Positions 26,043 through 36,042 of a DNA stretch of 64,000 nucleotides are shown here, piece by piece. A program made the position numbers and the translations under genes. This DNA comes from JAJDTR01 sp965220415 (GTDB lineage: Bacteria > Poribacteria > WGA-4E > JAJDTR01). The number at the start of each line of letters is the position of its first letter. Positions within the stretch are counted from its first letter, which is position 1. The notes beneath the pieces were generated by a model. The model worked only from the letters and a program-made list of their open reading frames with translations. It was not told the DNA's origin and searched no databases. Where the stretch lies: NCBI GenBank assembly GCA_965220415.1, contig OZ244829.1, forward strand, positions 3,286,001-3,350,000, read 5' to 3'.

Positions 26043-26488
26043 AGGAAATCTTTTAAAAAGCAGTGGCCAGGGGATCTCTACCGCCCTCGCTATTCGCTCA
26101 GTTGCTGGTCAGTGACTAGTGGCCAGTAAAGAAACAGTGACCAGTTGATCGGTCGCAATCCGTTCGGTCGATCTTGCTCTGGGGATCTTAAAGGCTGGTA
26201 AGATCTCTCTCAAGTAACACTCCACATTGCACTCCTCTGGAGTGCAGACACGGGGAGAGCTCGTGTTCTATTGACATTGCACTCCGCTGGAGTGAAAACC
26301 AGACCACGAAGGAACCCTTTTCACGGCTAGTCATTGAGCGAAAAAAAGGGTGTTACTTGCTGAATGAATCATTCCGACAGGAATGATGGGACGCTATCAA
26401 GAATTTCTATCGCCTTCGCTATGCGTTCAGTTGATCGCTCATTATTCATTCGCTTGATCGCAGTGCGCACCCTACATGTCTACATGGC
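26043..26488. other. Gene-free stretch between the two PhyH copies
   Basis: It contains an M1 element (26211-26359) and S-type units (about 26080-26105 and 26393-26460). A short stretch repeats the GTGACTAGTGGCCAGTAAAG sequence seen near 24540. No gene is seen. Confidence 0.65.
26211..26359 (+). repeat. M1 element without S unit
   Basis: Ends are CAAGTAACACT and GTGTTACTTG. Both internal hairpins (CTCCTCTGGAG and CTCCGCTGGAG) are intact, so this copy gives the uninterrupted form for comparison with 24864-25012 and 45611-45827. Confidence 0.7.
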
Positions 26489-27247
26489 TCAATACAGGCT
26501 CATCAGCCGCTCGGCGCCGGGGATCCGTTTCCGTTCAAATTCCGGGGTAATCCAACGTGCTAGCGATGGTCTGCCCGGATTACGGTAGGCGTATACCACT
26601 CCCCAGCGCGTATCGCTATTTGCGCGTCTCGGACTGACCGCATGAGCGGCGTGCGTCCACATCAAGACGACGCTTCCCGCCGGCGCGGACAAATCCTGGA
26701 TCTCCAGCGGATCTCCCGTCATGGGGTGTGTCTTTCCCGCCATCCAGCCCGTCTTGAGCACTTCATCCGTGTCTGCGTTGATTTTCGCGTCGCGGTAGTG
26801 GTGGCTGCCCGGTACCGCTCTCAAGCCACCGTCGCCAGCCTCGAACCCGCTGACGTAGAAGAAGATGCGCACAAAACCCAAGCTCGGATCGTCCTCGGCG
26901 TATTCGTGACTGTGCCAACCCGTGCCTCCGTTACCGCCCGGGCGGATGATCGTTACACAGTGGTCGAATCGAATCTCTTTGCCGAGAACCTTCCGTGCCA
27001 AATCAAGCAACTGTGGATGCGAGATAAGGCTCTCCAGATAGGAGTCATACTCCGCCGCATAGTGGGCGGGCTTGTGACTTTCGGCACTGGACGGGGTCAG
27101 GTCTAGAATTTTCCGAAACGAGGACATCAGCCGCTCACAGGTCTCCGGTGTCAGAATGCCGGGCAGGAGAATGTGCCCGTCTCTGTCCAGTAGGGCTTTC
27201 TCCTTCTCGCCGAACTCGTACGGTTGAAATATGGGAATATGTTCCAC
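26489..27247 (-). CDS. Phytanoyl-CoA dioxygenase (PhyH) family protein, copy 2
   Basis: I chose a GTG start at 27247, which follows GGAGGATTTCC and gives 252 residues, the same length as copy 1. The earlier ATG at 27274 lacks a ribosome site. Family strands include VPGSHHYRD and the C-terminal HAVSPRRANSDTRW segment. The HxD motif again reads WHSHEY. It follows an SDR gene on the same strand (68 bp gap), so an operon DUF2961 - SDR - PhyH is likely. Confidence 0.82.
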   Translation of the reverse strand: MEHIPIFQPYEFGEKEKALLDRDGHILLPGILTPETCERLMSSFRKILDLTPSSAESHKPAHYAAEYDSYLESLISHPQLLDLARKVLGKEIRFDHCVTIIRPGGNGGTGWHSHEYAEDDPSLGFVRIFFYVSGFEAGDGGLRAVPGSHHYRDAKINADTDEVLKTGWMAGKTHPMTGDPLEIQDLSAPAGSVVLMWTHAAHAVSPRRANSDTRWGVVYAYRNPGRPSLARWITPEFERKRIPGAERLMSLY

Positions 27248-27314
27248 GGAAATCCTCCGAGAATCATTGTTCATTCGCTTGATCGCTCCTACAGATTATT
27301 CCCACGCTTGATTC

Positions 27315-28169
27315 TTACTTCTCGCTATGTATCCATTCGGAGCCTTGGGCTTCCAACTCCTCTCGGATATTCCGTTCCAGCCGCCCCGGAATGCTCAGCG
27401 GATTGAACGCCGACGCTCCACAATCCGCAACCAAACTGTGCCCGGTGACGGCGGATGACTCGTCCGACGCGAGGAAGAGCATGACCTCCGCCACCTCCTC
27501 CGGCTGCGCCGGATTGCCGCGCGGATAAAGGAACTTCTGTCTTCTGACCTCGGCGGGGTTGCTCGCGAGCATCTCAAGTTTTTTCTCGGTGAGCATACGT
27601 GCGGGTGTCAGCGCGTTGGCGCGGATGCCGTAAGGGCCGTAGGTGACCGCCAGGCTCTGCGTGAAATTGATCATGCCCGCCTTGGCTGGACCGTACGATG
27701 ATATACTGGGACTGCCGAACATCGCATTGCCCGATGAGACGTTGATAATGCTGCCGCCGCCCTGTTCAATCATCAGCGGCACCACTAACTTGCAGAAGAG
27801 CAGCGGCGCGGTCAAGTGGCAGAATAACCCGTCTTCCCAATCTTCAAGCGTGACATCTTCCAGCTTTCCGCCGGGATTGTCGATAATGGCGTTGTTCACC
27901 ATAACGTCAATCCGTCCGTATCGCGCCCGAGTGAATTCCACGAGCGCGGCAATGTCATCTTTGTTCATGACATCGCACCTCTTGTAGACGACCTCGCCGG
28001 GCAGCCCTACCGCCGCGTCGAGCACTTTTTGGGCGTTTTCCGGTGTCCTTCCCCGGTCGCAGATGGCAACCGAGGCGCCCTCCCCCGCGAACAGCAACGC
28101 CGCCGCTTTCCCGAGTCCCAGCGTTGCGCCGGTGATGACGGCTACTTTTCCTTCTAATCTTGTTCCCAT
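27315..28169 (-). CDS. Short-chain dehydrogenase/reductase
   Basis: A 284-residue classical SDR. The cofactor motif TGATLGLGKA is at residues 13-22, the NNAI strand is near residue 90, the catalytic Ser is in NVSSGNAM, and the YxxxK pair is in SYGPAKAGMINF. The C-terminal segment after residue 250 is a little longer than usual. GGAG lies 7 bp upstream of the ATG. It oxidises or reduces a hydroxyl or keto group on an unknown metabolite. It follows the DUF2961 gene by 35 bp. Confidence 0.88.
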   Translation of the reverse strand: MGTRLEGKVAVITGATLGLGKAAALLFAGEGASVAICDRGRTPENAQKVLDAAVGLPGEVVYKRCDVMNKDDIAALVEFTRARYGRIDVMVNNAIIDNPGGKLEDVTLEDWEDGLFCHLTAPLLFCKLVVPLMIEQGGGSIINVSSGNAMFGSPSISSYGPAKAGMINFTQSLAVTYGPYGIRANALTPARMLTEKKLEMLASNPAEVRRQKFLYPRGNPAQPEEVAEVMLFLASDESSAVTGHSLVADCGASAFNPLSIPGRLERNIREELEAQGSEWIHSEK

Positions 28170-28204
28170 GGTTTGCTCCGCCTATTCCTTTCTTTGCAGA
28201 ATTT

Positions 28205-29635
28205 CTAATCGAGGTTCTCTAATACGCAACCCATCGCCCAGCACCCGTGCGTGGTGTTTTCAAAGTTGCTCAGCTTGACCATCAACTCGTTAGCACCCTT
28301 CTTCAACCGGGCGGGGACGTTAATCGCCTCGAAACCGTGGTCATGCCGAAAAGTTCCCAAGTTCTCGCCGTTTAGCCATACAGTCAACCAATCGTCAAAT
28401 CCAAACCGAATTTGGACTGATTGCTCCTCGGCAGACTCAATGGTTGTGCGGGCATAGGCGGAACGATCCAACTGGTCCTGAAAGCCGGAGCGGCAGTAGG
28501 TTGACAAGTCAATCCAGGTGTGTTCCGTTTTGGCGGAGTATACCGAAAACTCCACTTCTCCCTCTTGGAACCGCCCCGTCCAAGCGCCTGTTATCTCCTC
28601 CGGGATTTCCGAGCGCAGGAACTGTTCATAGTTGCCGCATTCAAAGGGGCCGGCAATTTCCCACGATTCGGGCGACGCGACCGGATGCGCTTGGCTTTCC
28701 GGCACCCGGTAGTAGTACACCACGGTCTCCGTGTCGTCCGCGCGAGACCCGCAGCGGAGTAGCAAAGAGGAGTCGAACGTCACCGGATCCGTGCCGAAGA
28801 AACGGTAGACGACCCCGTCTTGGTCGTATTCAGACCCATAGCGGTGATACGTGCAACCGATCCAGCGCGTCATCACCTCGTGGTAGCCAAAACATAATCC
28901 GAAATCATCCTCCTCGTTATACCCCCTGATGACGTGGGGGTCGGTTTCCCCATCAATCATCCACACCTGTCCGCCGGTGTGAAAGATCACGTCGCTATAG
29001 TCGCGCTGTCTAATGCCTTTGACGATGCCCGCGACGAACCCCTTTCCGGATACGTCAGCCATGAGATAGGAGGAATGATGACTCGCGGGGGACTCGCTTC
29101 TGTATACCGCCTGCAAACGGTAAGGGGTGATGTCGGTCCCCTCGGGGTACTGCTGCCAGTCCGCCATAAAGCGAATGAACTGATCAATCACGGGTTCCAT
29201 CGTGATACGGCACGATTTGGCGAACGGAATCGGCAGATATATGTTGAAGCTGTCACCGTGTACCGACCCCAATCTTCGGGTCAAGACCGCGAACCCGGCG
29301 TTGACCACACGATACGGAGATTGATCGAGCAAAACACCGCACAGTCGCTTCAGATCCAAGTTCACTAACGGCTCTGATTCGTCATCGACGTAAATCTTGA
29401 TGATGGAATTGGCGTTGGAATTGTCTTTATAATCTTCGGTAGTACGCGGTCGGTCGGTCGGGTTCGGGGAAAACCAAATGTGCCTGACGCAACCGGGTCC
29501 CCGTGCCCGGAATACCTCAATGGTTTTCCCCATCGCCGCTTGCCTATCCCTCATCGTATGCCGCCGGGCGCGGAATTGTGCCGGTAGTTGGATAAACGGG
29601 AAATTTGGATCCGGAAAGTTCATTGGGTAGCTCAT
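28205..29635 (-). CDS. DUF2961 (GH172-like) protein, copy 1
   Basis: A 476-residue protein with the DUF2961 signatures RARGPGCVRHIW near residue 45, FNIYLPIPFAKS near residue 148 and VNLDLKRLCG near residue 90. DUF2961 includes glycoside hydrolase family 172, whose members act on fructans or arabinofuranosides. The last 130 residues form a separate sandwich-like domain with LNGENLGTFRHDHGF. No signal peptide is seen. It is about 80% identical to 34612-36042. It heads an operon with an SDR and a PhyH gene. Confidence 0.85.
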   Translation of the reverse strand: MSYPMNFPDPNFPFIQLPAQFRARRHTMRDRQAAMGKTIEVFRARGPGCVRHIWFSPNPTDRPRTTEDYKDNSNANSIIKIYVDDESEPLVNLDLKRLCGVLLDQSPYRVVNAGFAVLTRRLGSVHGDSFNIYLPIPFAKSCRITMEPVIDQFIRFMADWQQYPEGTDITPYRLQAVYRSESPASHHSSYLMADVSGKGFVAGIVKGIRQRDYSDVIFHTGGQVWMIDGETDPHVIRGYNEEDDFGLCFGYHEVMTRWIGCTYHRYGSEYDQDGVVYRFFGTDPVTFDSSLLLRCGSRADDTETVVYYYRVPESQAHPVASPESWEIAGPFECGNYEQFLRSEIPEEITGAWTGRFQEGEVEFSVYSAKTEHTWIDLSTYCRSGFQDQLDRSAYARTTIESAEEQSVQIRFGFDDWLTVWLNGENLGTFRHDHGFEAINVPARLKKGANELMVKLSNFENTTHGCWAMGCVLENLD

Positions 29636-29829
29636 ACGAACGCCTTTCGAGTTTTATAATGAGGAGCGGCTTCATGGGTCGCTCGATAAAAGGACGCCTC
29701 ACGAGGTGTATTTCTAACAACGTTAGGTATTGAAACGTAGCCGGATTGGATAGCCTTTACACCTTAATTTTCGTTCTTAACTGTCTAAATATTGGGGGTA
29801 AGTTACATTCACCCAGAGGGATTTACTAT

Positions 29830-29946
29830 CAAGTAACACTCCACATTGCACTCCTCTGGAGTGCAGACAGGGGAGAGCTTGTGTTCTATTGACATTGCAC
29901 TCCGCTGGAGTGAAAACCAGACCACGAAGGAACACTTTTCACGGCT
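29830..29946 (+). repeat. M1 element, right end lost
   Basis: The left end CAAGTAACACT and both internal hairpins are present, but the sequence breaks off after CACGGCTAGTCA where an S unit (GGATTAGCTATCGCG) begins. The right inverted end is missing. Confidence 0.6.
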
Positions 29947-30429
29947 AGTCAAGGATTAGCTATCGCGTTCGTTGCCCACTCACTTTGATCGCTCATTATT
30001 CATTCGCTTGATAACATGCTGAAAAGCCATCAATGAGGCTGACGGAGTGCGTGACGGCAAGCAAAAGCCGGGGGCGGTATACAGTGACGTTGTCGAGATT
30101 GGAACGGACTTTTTTGACAAGCTCTGAAATTGCGCTTGAAGCCTTACCGGGCGTGGCTTGAAGCGGTGCGCGACACACTCCGCTAAAGTCCGCTAAAGTC
30201 CGCGCACATATTTGACCCTCCTTTTTGAGAAACGCTCGGATATCCGCTTGCTGCGCGCCGCTTTTTCTCATTGAACCGATACAGTGAAAAGAGATGCTAA
30301 CGGCACGCTGATTAATGTGACGTGTTAGCATTTTCTGAAATAGAGAATTCCTTTGCCGGAGCGGGTTCTCGGGAATCGTGATGCTAACAAAGTGCTAACA
30401 GCAAAAAGAGTTCCGCCACCATGACGTTA

Positions 30430-30647
30430 TGAACCTGTTTGAATAATAGGTGCCAATGCCATTTTTTGCCATTTGAGGAGTGGTTTTTCATGTTTTTGCC
30501 TTGACTTGTTGTACACCTGTGGGATCTCTATCGCCTTCACTATCCGTTCAGTTAATCGCTCCTTAATCAGTCGCTTGATCCCCTCTGGGGCTTTGAGAGG
30601 CTGGTGCGCAGTGCGCACCCTACAAATGTACTTTTCAAACAGGCTCT
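30430..30647 (+). repeat. M4 element with nested S unit
   Basis: Ends are GAACCTGTTTGAATAAT on the left and ACTTTTCAAACAGGCTCT on the right, an imperfect inverted pair. Inside are an S unit with two half-units (30521-30580) and the palindrome GGTGCGCAGTGCGCACC followed by CTAC. Confidence 0.65.
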
Positions 30648-30940
30648 ATGTCATTGCCCGTTACAATATACCACATACATGTTAAGTTTTCAATCTAATA
30701 TTGACGAATTGCGAGAGGGAGGAAAGTCGGCTAACAGTAGTTATCAAGGTGTAGCCAAACTGTACGCCGCCAACTGATAATCTCAGCGTAGACATGGGCT
30801 ATGGAATACCAACCCATTCGTTGATGGGTGCACCACAGGAGATGACTCATGGCACTCGTTTTCGTAGAGGACGGTGCGGTTGGAAACGGATCTCTATCGC
30901 GCTGGGATCTCTATGGGAACTCTATCGCATTCGCTATAAG

Positions 30941-30966
30941 GTCGCGACCGGGAGGTCGCTCCTACA
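30941..30966. repeat. REP palindrome, CGGGAGG variant
   Basis: GGTCGCGACCGGGAGGTCGC followed by TCCTACAG. An S unit with the extra TCTATGGGAACTCTATCGC stretch lies directly upstream and ends at the REP arm. Confidence 0.7.
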
Positions 30967-31007
30967 GTAACAATTTTCAATCATCAAATCACCTACAATA
31001 ATGTGTA

Positions 31008-31448
31008 AGAACCTGTTTGAAAAGTCGATGGAAAATCATTTTTGGAGGTTTGGAGTGTTATTACCTGCCGCCCCGCTGGTGCTTTTAAAGGCTGGTGCGC
31101 AGTGCGCACCCCATAGGGATCAAGTTAAGCGTTTTGGGTCGCAAGTCACAAGGCTTCAATGTCTTGAACTGTTAATCTCCATGCAGACGTGAACGAGGGA
31201 ATACCAACCCATTCATTGATGGGTGCGCCACATAAGATGACTGCTGACGCTGGTTTCCGCAAGGGCCGGTGCGGTTGGAAACCGCACCTACCGTATGGGG
31301 TGGGATAGAGATTTCCTCCCTGCCCAATGGAGACTAAGTTAAGGGTTTTGCGACGGAAAATCCACTAGTACAAGAAGAACTCCCTTAAATTGATCCCCAT
31401 GCTGGTGCGCAGTGCGCACCCTACAAATGTACTTTTCAAACAAGCTCT
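31008..31448 (+). repeat. M4 element with an M3 element nested inside
   Basis: The outer ends are AGAACCTGTTTGAAAAGT and ACTTTTCAAACAAGCTCT. Inside, a copy of GGTGCGCAGTGCGCACC stands on each side of an M3 element (31111-31401), so M3 entered next to a palindrome and the palindrome sequence is present on both flanks. Confidence 0.7.
31111..31401 (+). repeat. M3 element (CCATAGGGATCAAGTTAAG ends)
   Basis: The left end is CCATAGGGATCAAGTTAAG and the right end is the near-complement (CTTAAATTGATCCCCATG). It contains an intact GGTGCGGTTGGAAACCGCAC palindrome followed by CTACC (31271-31294), which is the empty form of the site occupied by S at 55567. A second copy spans 55394-55721. Confidence 0.7.
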
Positions 31449-31961
31449 AAATATGACTATATAAATCTTACGTCGCCCCTACAATCAGAGGAGTATAGCA
31501 TGAGTAAATTCAGATTGCATCTGAAAAACTGAAACTGTTCGTGACAGCTTTTGTAGTTCTTGTTAGGTTGTATTCAACTTTGCGCAGATGAAGCAGCTAA
31601 AAGGGCTGAACCACAAGATGCGAATAAGAATTGATAGGGATGATTATCATCCATTGCGACCTTTGGCTTGGGTAATAAAGTGCATCCGATTCTGTGTTAT
31701 AGTAGAAGACTGAAATGCCAAATACAGAGGTCATCATTGCGGCGATCGTAATCTCTTTCCAAACTGCGCCGCGCGACGGTTAGCGTTACGCATTCGGACT
31801 AGCGAAGCGAGTGAACCGCGACCGCGTTCTACCAACACAAACGTGCCTCGCAATAATTAAGCATAGATTATCAACCTCGTCTCGCTGTGTAAGCGGGTAT
31901 TTTTCAGAATTGGACCGTATCAAGAACAAAGACAATATCAACCAAGAAAGGTATCTTGACG

Positions 31962-33992
31962 ATGCCAAACCGAAAACCTGCACGATTTCAAGTCGGACTT
32001 CGCAATAGCGATGCCACGCTGTGCGCGTTGCCGGATGGAGCGGTTGCCCGATTGGGACAGGGGAATGTGTGGGATATGGCAATCTCCCCGGATGGTGACT
32101 ATCTTGTCATCGGCACTCCCAGCGGACTGTGGTGGTATGAACTGCCCACGATGTCTCCGGTAGCGCTATGGAACCTGGAGCAAGGAGGGGTTGCCAGGAT
32201 TTCCGCCATCTCGTTTTCACCCAACGGCGAATGGATTGCGACAGGGGGATATGATGGTCACGTGAAAGTATGGGACGTGGTGCGCGGCGCCTGCATTTCG
32301 CAGATGGAACGATGGGAACACCAAAATCAACTGTTACGTCAAAACGAGATTTCCCGTCTTGTCTTCTCGCCTAATAGTCGGATGCTCGCCGTGTCCGGCA
32401 AACGTGACTACATCGTTGATATCTTGTGCCCGAAAACCGGTGAAGGGCTTGCAAAACTCAATAGCGAGTACGAGATAGAGGTACGGTACTGTGGACTCAC
32501 GCGACCGGTCGCTTTCTCGCCCGACAGCCGCCTCATCGCCTGCGCAAGCCCGGACAACGCAAATCCATCAACCGAGCCAACAGAAGAGTGCATCTCCGTG
32601 TGGGATGTGTCTAGTTGTGAACGCGTTGCCTACCTCACAGAATGTCCCGATGTCCTGTACTCCCTCGCCTTTTCACCGTGCGGCCGGTTCCTCGCTGCCG
32701 GCGGTCATAGAAAGGGTAAGGCGAAGTTGAAGGTGTGGAATGCCGAAAGTTGGCAACTGCACAGCGCGTATCCTAACTTCGGTGCGGACCGAATCATAGT
32801 TTCCTATACTTCCGAGAACGTCCCGTGCGCCGCGATGGTGTTCAATGATACCAGCACCGTTGAGGTGCGCGATGTGGAACACGGCGAAAAACTCTATACT
32901 TTAGAAAATGATGGGGAAATTGGACCCGCCGTACATTTCACAAACGGAACACGGTTGGTCGTTGACTGTTTGCACGATTTTAAGGTGTGGTCAGGCGAGA
33001 ATCCACACCCTCGCACAGTTGCCCACTTACACACCGGTTTTGCCGAATCGCTGGTGTTTTCGTCCGATGGAGAGACCCTAGCGTGCGCCCATAGGGGTGG
33101 CGGAATTCGACTATGGGATGTTGACGAACCTTCACAAGCCCCAAGCGTTTTTAATCCACCCCGTATAGGACATCGCGTTTACACGCCTTCCTGCGGAAAG
33201 ATCCATGCCACCAGCGAAGACGAAAACATACTCAATGTGTGGGAGGTGGGAAACTACACGCCCCTTGCACAAATCACACTGGAGAAATCGCCAACTCATT
33301 GGGCAGTCGCATTCGCTCCCGATACCCAACGCCTCGCCTGCGGAGATGACGAAGGCAGGATTAACGTATGGGATGTAAAACGAAGGGAAAAGTGCCACAC
33401 TTTCACGAAGCATACCACCGAGATAGTGAATCTCGTGTTTAGCCCGAACGAGAATTTTCTTGTGAGTTTGGCAAATTACAGTCCCGATTCGCGACTCTGG
33501 GATGTTCAACGCGGCGAAGAGATTCCCAATTTCCCCGGAGACCGCATTGAGTTTGTTGCGTTTTCCCCTTGCAGCACTCTGATTGTCGGCGATACGGAGA
33601 AAGAGATTTTACTGTGGGACGTTACGCGTTGTGAGACCCGGCTGGCAATACAAAAGCCGGAAAGTTGGATACATAACGGACTCTGGCAGACGGCGCTGGC
33701 TTTTTCGCCGTGCGGACGATACTTTGCATCTGGCCCCGGTTGGAACTTAGATATGGAGAAGGTTCCGGTACGGTTGTGGAAGGTCTCAACAGGCGAAAAT
33801 CTTGCCACCTTCTGGGGACACGCGCGGGATATTGTCACATTGGCTTTTTCGCCGGATGGCACGCAACTGGCGAGCGGGGGTTGTGACGGCACCATCCTGC
33901 TGTGGGATATAACCTCTTATTTGGAGCATGTTGAAAAAGGCTCTAGGCCTGATTATATCCTGCACTCCATCGGAGCACAACCGTTGTCATAG
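31962..33992 (+). CDS. WD40 repeat protein
   Basis: A 676-residue protein built of WD40 repeats with clear units such as FSPNGEWIATGGYDGHVKVWDV, FAPDTQRLACGDDEGRINVWDV and FSPDGTQLASGGCDGTILLWDI. I count about 11 to 12 blades, enough for one and a half to two propellers. No kinase or effector domain and no signal peptide are seen. The ATG at 31962 is 10 bp after AAGAAAGG; a TTG at 31956 is possible. It probably serves as a protein-interaction scaffold. It stands alone and faces away from the repeat region. Confidence 0.88.
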   Translation: MPNRKPARFQVGLRNSDATLCALPDGAVARLGQGNVWDMAISPDGDYLVIGTPSGLWWYELPTMSPVALWNLEQGGVARISAISFSPNGEWIATGGYDGHVKVWDVVRGACISQMERWEHQNQLLRQNEISRLVFSPNSRMLAVSGKRDYIVDILCPKTGEGLAKLNSEYEIEVRYCGLTRPVAFSPDSRLIACASPDNANPSTEPTEECISVWDVSSCERVAYLTECPDVLYSLAFSPCGRFLAAGGHRKGKAKLKVWNAESWQLHSAYPNFGADRIIVSYTSENVPCAAMVFNDTSTVEVRDVEHGEKLYTLENDGEIGPAVHFTNGTRLVVDCLHDFKVWSGENPHPRTVAHLHTGFAESLVFSSDGETLACAHRGGGIRLWDVDEPSQAPSVFNPPRIGHRVYTPSCGKIHATSEDENILNVWEVGNYTPLAQITLEKSPTHWAVAFAPDTQRLACGDDEGRINVWDVKRREKCHTFTKHTTEIVNLVFSPNENFLVSLANYSPDSRLWDVQRGEEIPNFPGDRIEFVAFSPCSTLIVGDTEKEILLWDVTRCETRLAIQKPESWIHNGLWQTALAFSPCGRYFASGPGWNLDMEKVPVRLWKVSTGENLATFWGHARDIVTLAFSPDGTQLASGGCDGTILLWDITSYLEHVEKGSRPDYILHSIGAQPLS

Positions 33993-34098
33993 TGAGCGAT
34001 TTGAACTGGTGCGGTGGCTGGATCCACCCAAACCAACACGGATTGATGTTTCGCATCACTTCGGTTGTGCACGAAGTCGAGCTAATACCATTTCTATA

Positions 34099-34474
34099 CT
34101 CATATTCCGCATAATAGACTTGTGTAATCTCGAATTTTCACATACCAAATCTTGGGGTATATATTCACAAACGAGAAAAAATCATCAAGGTACTACCGTG
34201 AGTCCGATTGATTGACCGGTTTTGCCCTTCCATTATCAACTTCATTTTACCAAGTAACACACCACATGGCGCTCCTCTGGAGCGCGGGATTATGGACATA
34301 TTGCATTCTATTGACATTTCGATCCTCTGGATCGAGGAAAGGACTCCGACTAGCAAGTGTTACTTGCGGAAAGAATTATTCCGACAGGGATAATGGGGTG
34401 CTGTCAATTGTGATGCGGGATACGGCCAACTGAGAAATTAAACTTTTAGGTGCTCGATAATGCGGAAGATAAGT
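34099..34474 (+). repeat. M5 element with nested M1 element
   Basis: Ends are CTCATATTCCGCATAAT on the left and ATAATGCGGAAGATAAG on the right, an imperfect inverted pair. An M1 element (34251-34366) lies inside. The whole arrangement recurs at 57152-57559 with the same M1 insertion point, so the nested pair was copied as a unit. Confidence 0.7.
34251..34366 (+). repeat. M1 element inside M5
   Basis: Ends CAAGTAACACA and GTGTTACTTG. It keeps hairpins with CTCCTCTGGAG and GATCCTCTGGATC, a base-changed version of the second hairpin. It is shorter than the copy at 26211-26359. Confidence 0.65.
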
Positions 34475-34552
34475 TAATGTTTCACTGTCGAGATTTGAAT
34501 CACGAACCACTCGCGACCCGTATGGATTGAGACTGCCAACCAGCATTGCCAA

Positions 34553-34579
34553 TGGGCGAGGGGACCTCGCCCCTACGAT
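34553..34579. repeat. GTAG-footed palindrome, GGGCGAGG type
   Basis: GGGCGAGGGGACCTCGCCCC followed by TACG is the inverse counterpart of the copy at 4670-4693. Confidence 0.55.
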
Positions 34580-34611
34580 TATTGACAGCTTCACATAGGT
34601 GTCAACACATC

Positions 34612-36042
34612 CTAGTCCCGGTTCTGTATCGAACAACTCATTGCCCAACAGCCATGCGTGATGTTTTCAAAGTTGCTGAGCTTGACCATCAGTTTATTGT
34701 CGCCCTTCTTCAAACGGGCGGGGACGTTAATCGCCGCGAAACCGTGATCATGTCGAAAAGTTCCCAAGTTTTCGCCGTTTAGCCACACGGTCATCCAGTC
34801 GTCGAATCCCAACCGAATTTGAACCGACCGCTCCTCGTCAGACTCGATGGTTGTGCGGGCATAGGCGGAACGTTCCAATTGACCCTGAGAGCCGGAGCGG
34901 CAGTAGGTTGACAGGTCAATCCACGTGTGCTCCGAGTTTGCCGTGTGTACCGAAAACTCCACCTCGTTTTCTTGGAACTGTCCCGTCCAAGCGCCTGTTA
35001 TCTCTTCGGGAATCTCTGATTGTAGGAATCGTTCGTGGCTATCGCACTCGAATGGACCGGCAATTTCCCACGTTTCAGGTGAAGCGACCAAGGGTGCCTG
35101 ACTTTCCGGCACGCGATAATAGTACACCACGGTCTCCGTGTCGTCCGCGCGAGACCCGCAGCGGAGTAACAGCGAGGAATCGAACGTTACAGAATTCATG
35201 CCGAACAAACGGTAAATGACACCGTCCTGGTCGGTGCGCGTCGCATAGCGGTGGTAGGGGCAACCGATCCAGCGCGTCATCACCTCGTGGTATCCCCAGC
35301 CGAACGCAAAGTCATCCTCCTCGTTGATTCCTCTCATGACATGGGGATCGGTCTCCCCGTCTATCATCCACACCTGACCGCCGGTATGATAGATCATGTC
35401 GGTGTGTTCGCGTTGACGGATGCCTTTGACGATGCCCGCCACAAAGCCCTTGCCGGATAAATCAGCCATGAGAAAGGATGAGTGATGGCTCGCGGGGTAT
35501 TCACTTCTGTATACCGCGTGCAAACGGTAAGGCGTGATGTCCGTCCCTTCGGGGAACTGCTGCCAATCCGCCATTATTCGTATCACCTGATCCATCAACG
35601 GTTCCATCGTGATACGACAGGATTTGGCAAAAGGAATCGGCAGATATATGTTGAAGCAATCACCGTGTACCGACCCCATTTTTCTGGGCAAGACCGCGAA
35701 CGCGGCGTTGTCGACGCGGTACGGAGATTGGTCGAGCAACACACCGCACAGCCGCTTCAGATCCATGTTGACCAACGGGCGCGGGTCGTCGTCGACGTAG
35801 ATTTTGATGATGGCATTGGTGTTGGAATTGTCGATATAATCTGGGGTAAATCGCGTGTCCGAGATTGGATTGGGGACGATCCAAATGTGTCTGATGCACC
35901 CGGGTCCCTGCCCCCGAAATACCTCTATCGTTTCCCCTATCCCCGCTTGCCTATCCACCATTGTGTGCCGCTGGGCGCGGAATTGCGTCGGAAGTTGGAT
36001 AAGTGGAAAATTTGGATCCTGAACATTTGTCATGTCGCTCAT
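34612..36042 (-). CDS. DUF2961 (GH172-like) protein, copy 2
   Basis: A 476-residue paralogue of 28205-29635, with the same length and domain order. It has RGQGPGCIRHIW near residue 45, VNMDLKRLCG near residue 90 and FNIYLPIPFAKS near residue 148. The C-terminal domain again holds LNGENLGTFRHDHGF. Unlike copy 1 it has no SDR or PhyH partner next to it, and repeat-rich gaps separate it from both neighbours. It is likely a glycoside hydrolase-like enzyme of unknown substrate, cytoplasmic because no signal is seen. Confidence 0.85.
   Translation of the reverse strand: MSDMTNVQDPNFPLIQLPTQFRAQRHTMVDRQAGIGETIEVFRGQGPGCIRHIWIVPNPISDTRFTPDYIDNSNTNAIIKIYVDDDPRPLVNMDLKRLCGVLLDQSPYRVDNAAFAVLPRKMGSVHGDCFNIYLPIPFAKSCRITMEPLMDQVIRIMADWQQFPEGTDITPYRLHAVYRSEYPASHHSSFLMADLSGKGFVAGIVKGIRQREHTDMIYHTGGQVWMIDGETDPHVMRGINEEDDFAFGWGYHEVMTRWIGCPYHRYATRTDQDGVIYRLFGMNSVTFDSSLLLRCGSRADDTETVVYYYRVPESQAPLVASPETWEIAGPFECDSHERFLQSEIPEEITGAWTGQFQENEVEFSVHTANSEHTWIDLSTYCRSGSQGQLERSAYARTTIESDEERSVQIRLGFDDWMTVWLNGENLGTFRHDHGFAAINVPARLKKGDNKLMVKLSNFENITHGCWAMSCSIQNRD

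Larger units (their letters stand above)
29636..31961. other. 2.3-kb gene-free repeat region
   Basis: I find no convincing gene in 2.3 kb. Contents in order: a truncated M1 element (29830-29946), S units (about 29948-30012), a single-copy island (about 30015-30425) with repeated ATGCTAAC sites, an M4 element (30430-30647), a partial M3 element (about 30780-30890), S units and a REP (30893-30966), and an M4 element holding an intact M3 element (31008-31448). A plain stretch (31449-31961) lies upstream of the WD40 gene. Confidence 0.6.

Noticed and set aside
29996..30331. Possible 111-residue protein on the - strand
   Set aside because: No ribosome site, no recognisable domain, and its end is made of S repeat sequence. 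I could not support it as a gene.
30427..30618. Small gene rich in Lys/Arg on the - strand
   Set aside because: It is read from an M4 element plus an S unit; similar short frames arise wherever these repeats occur.
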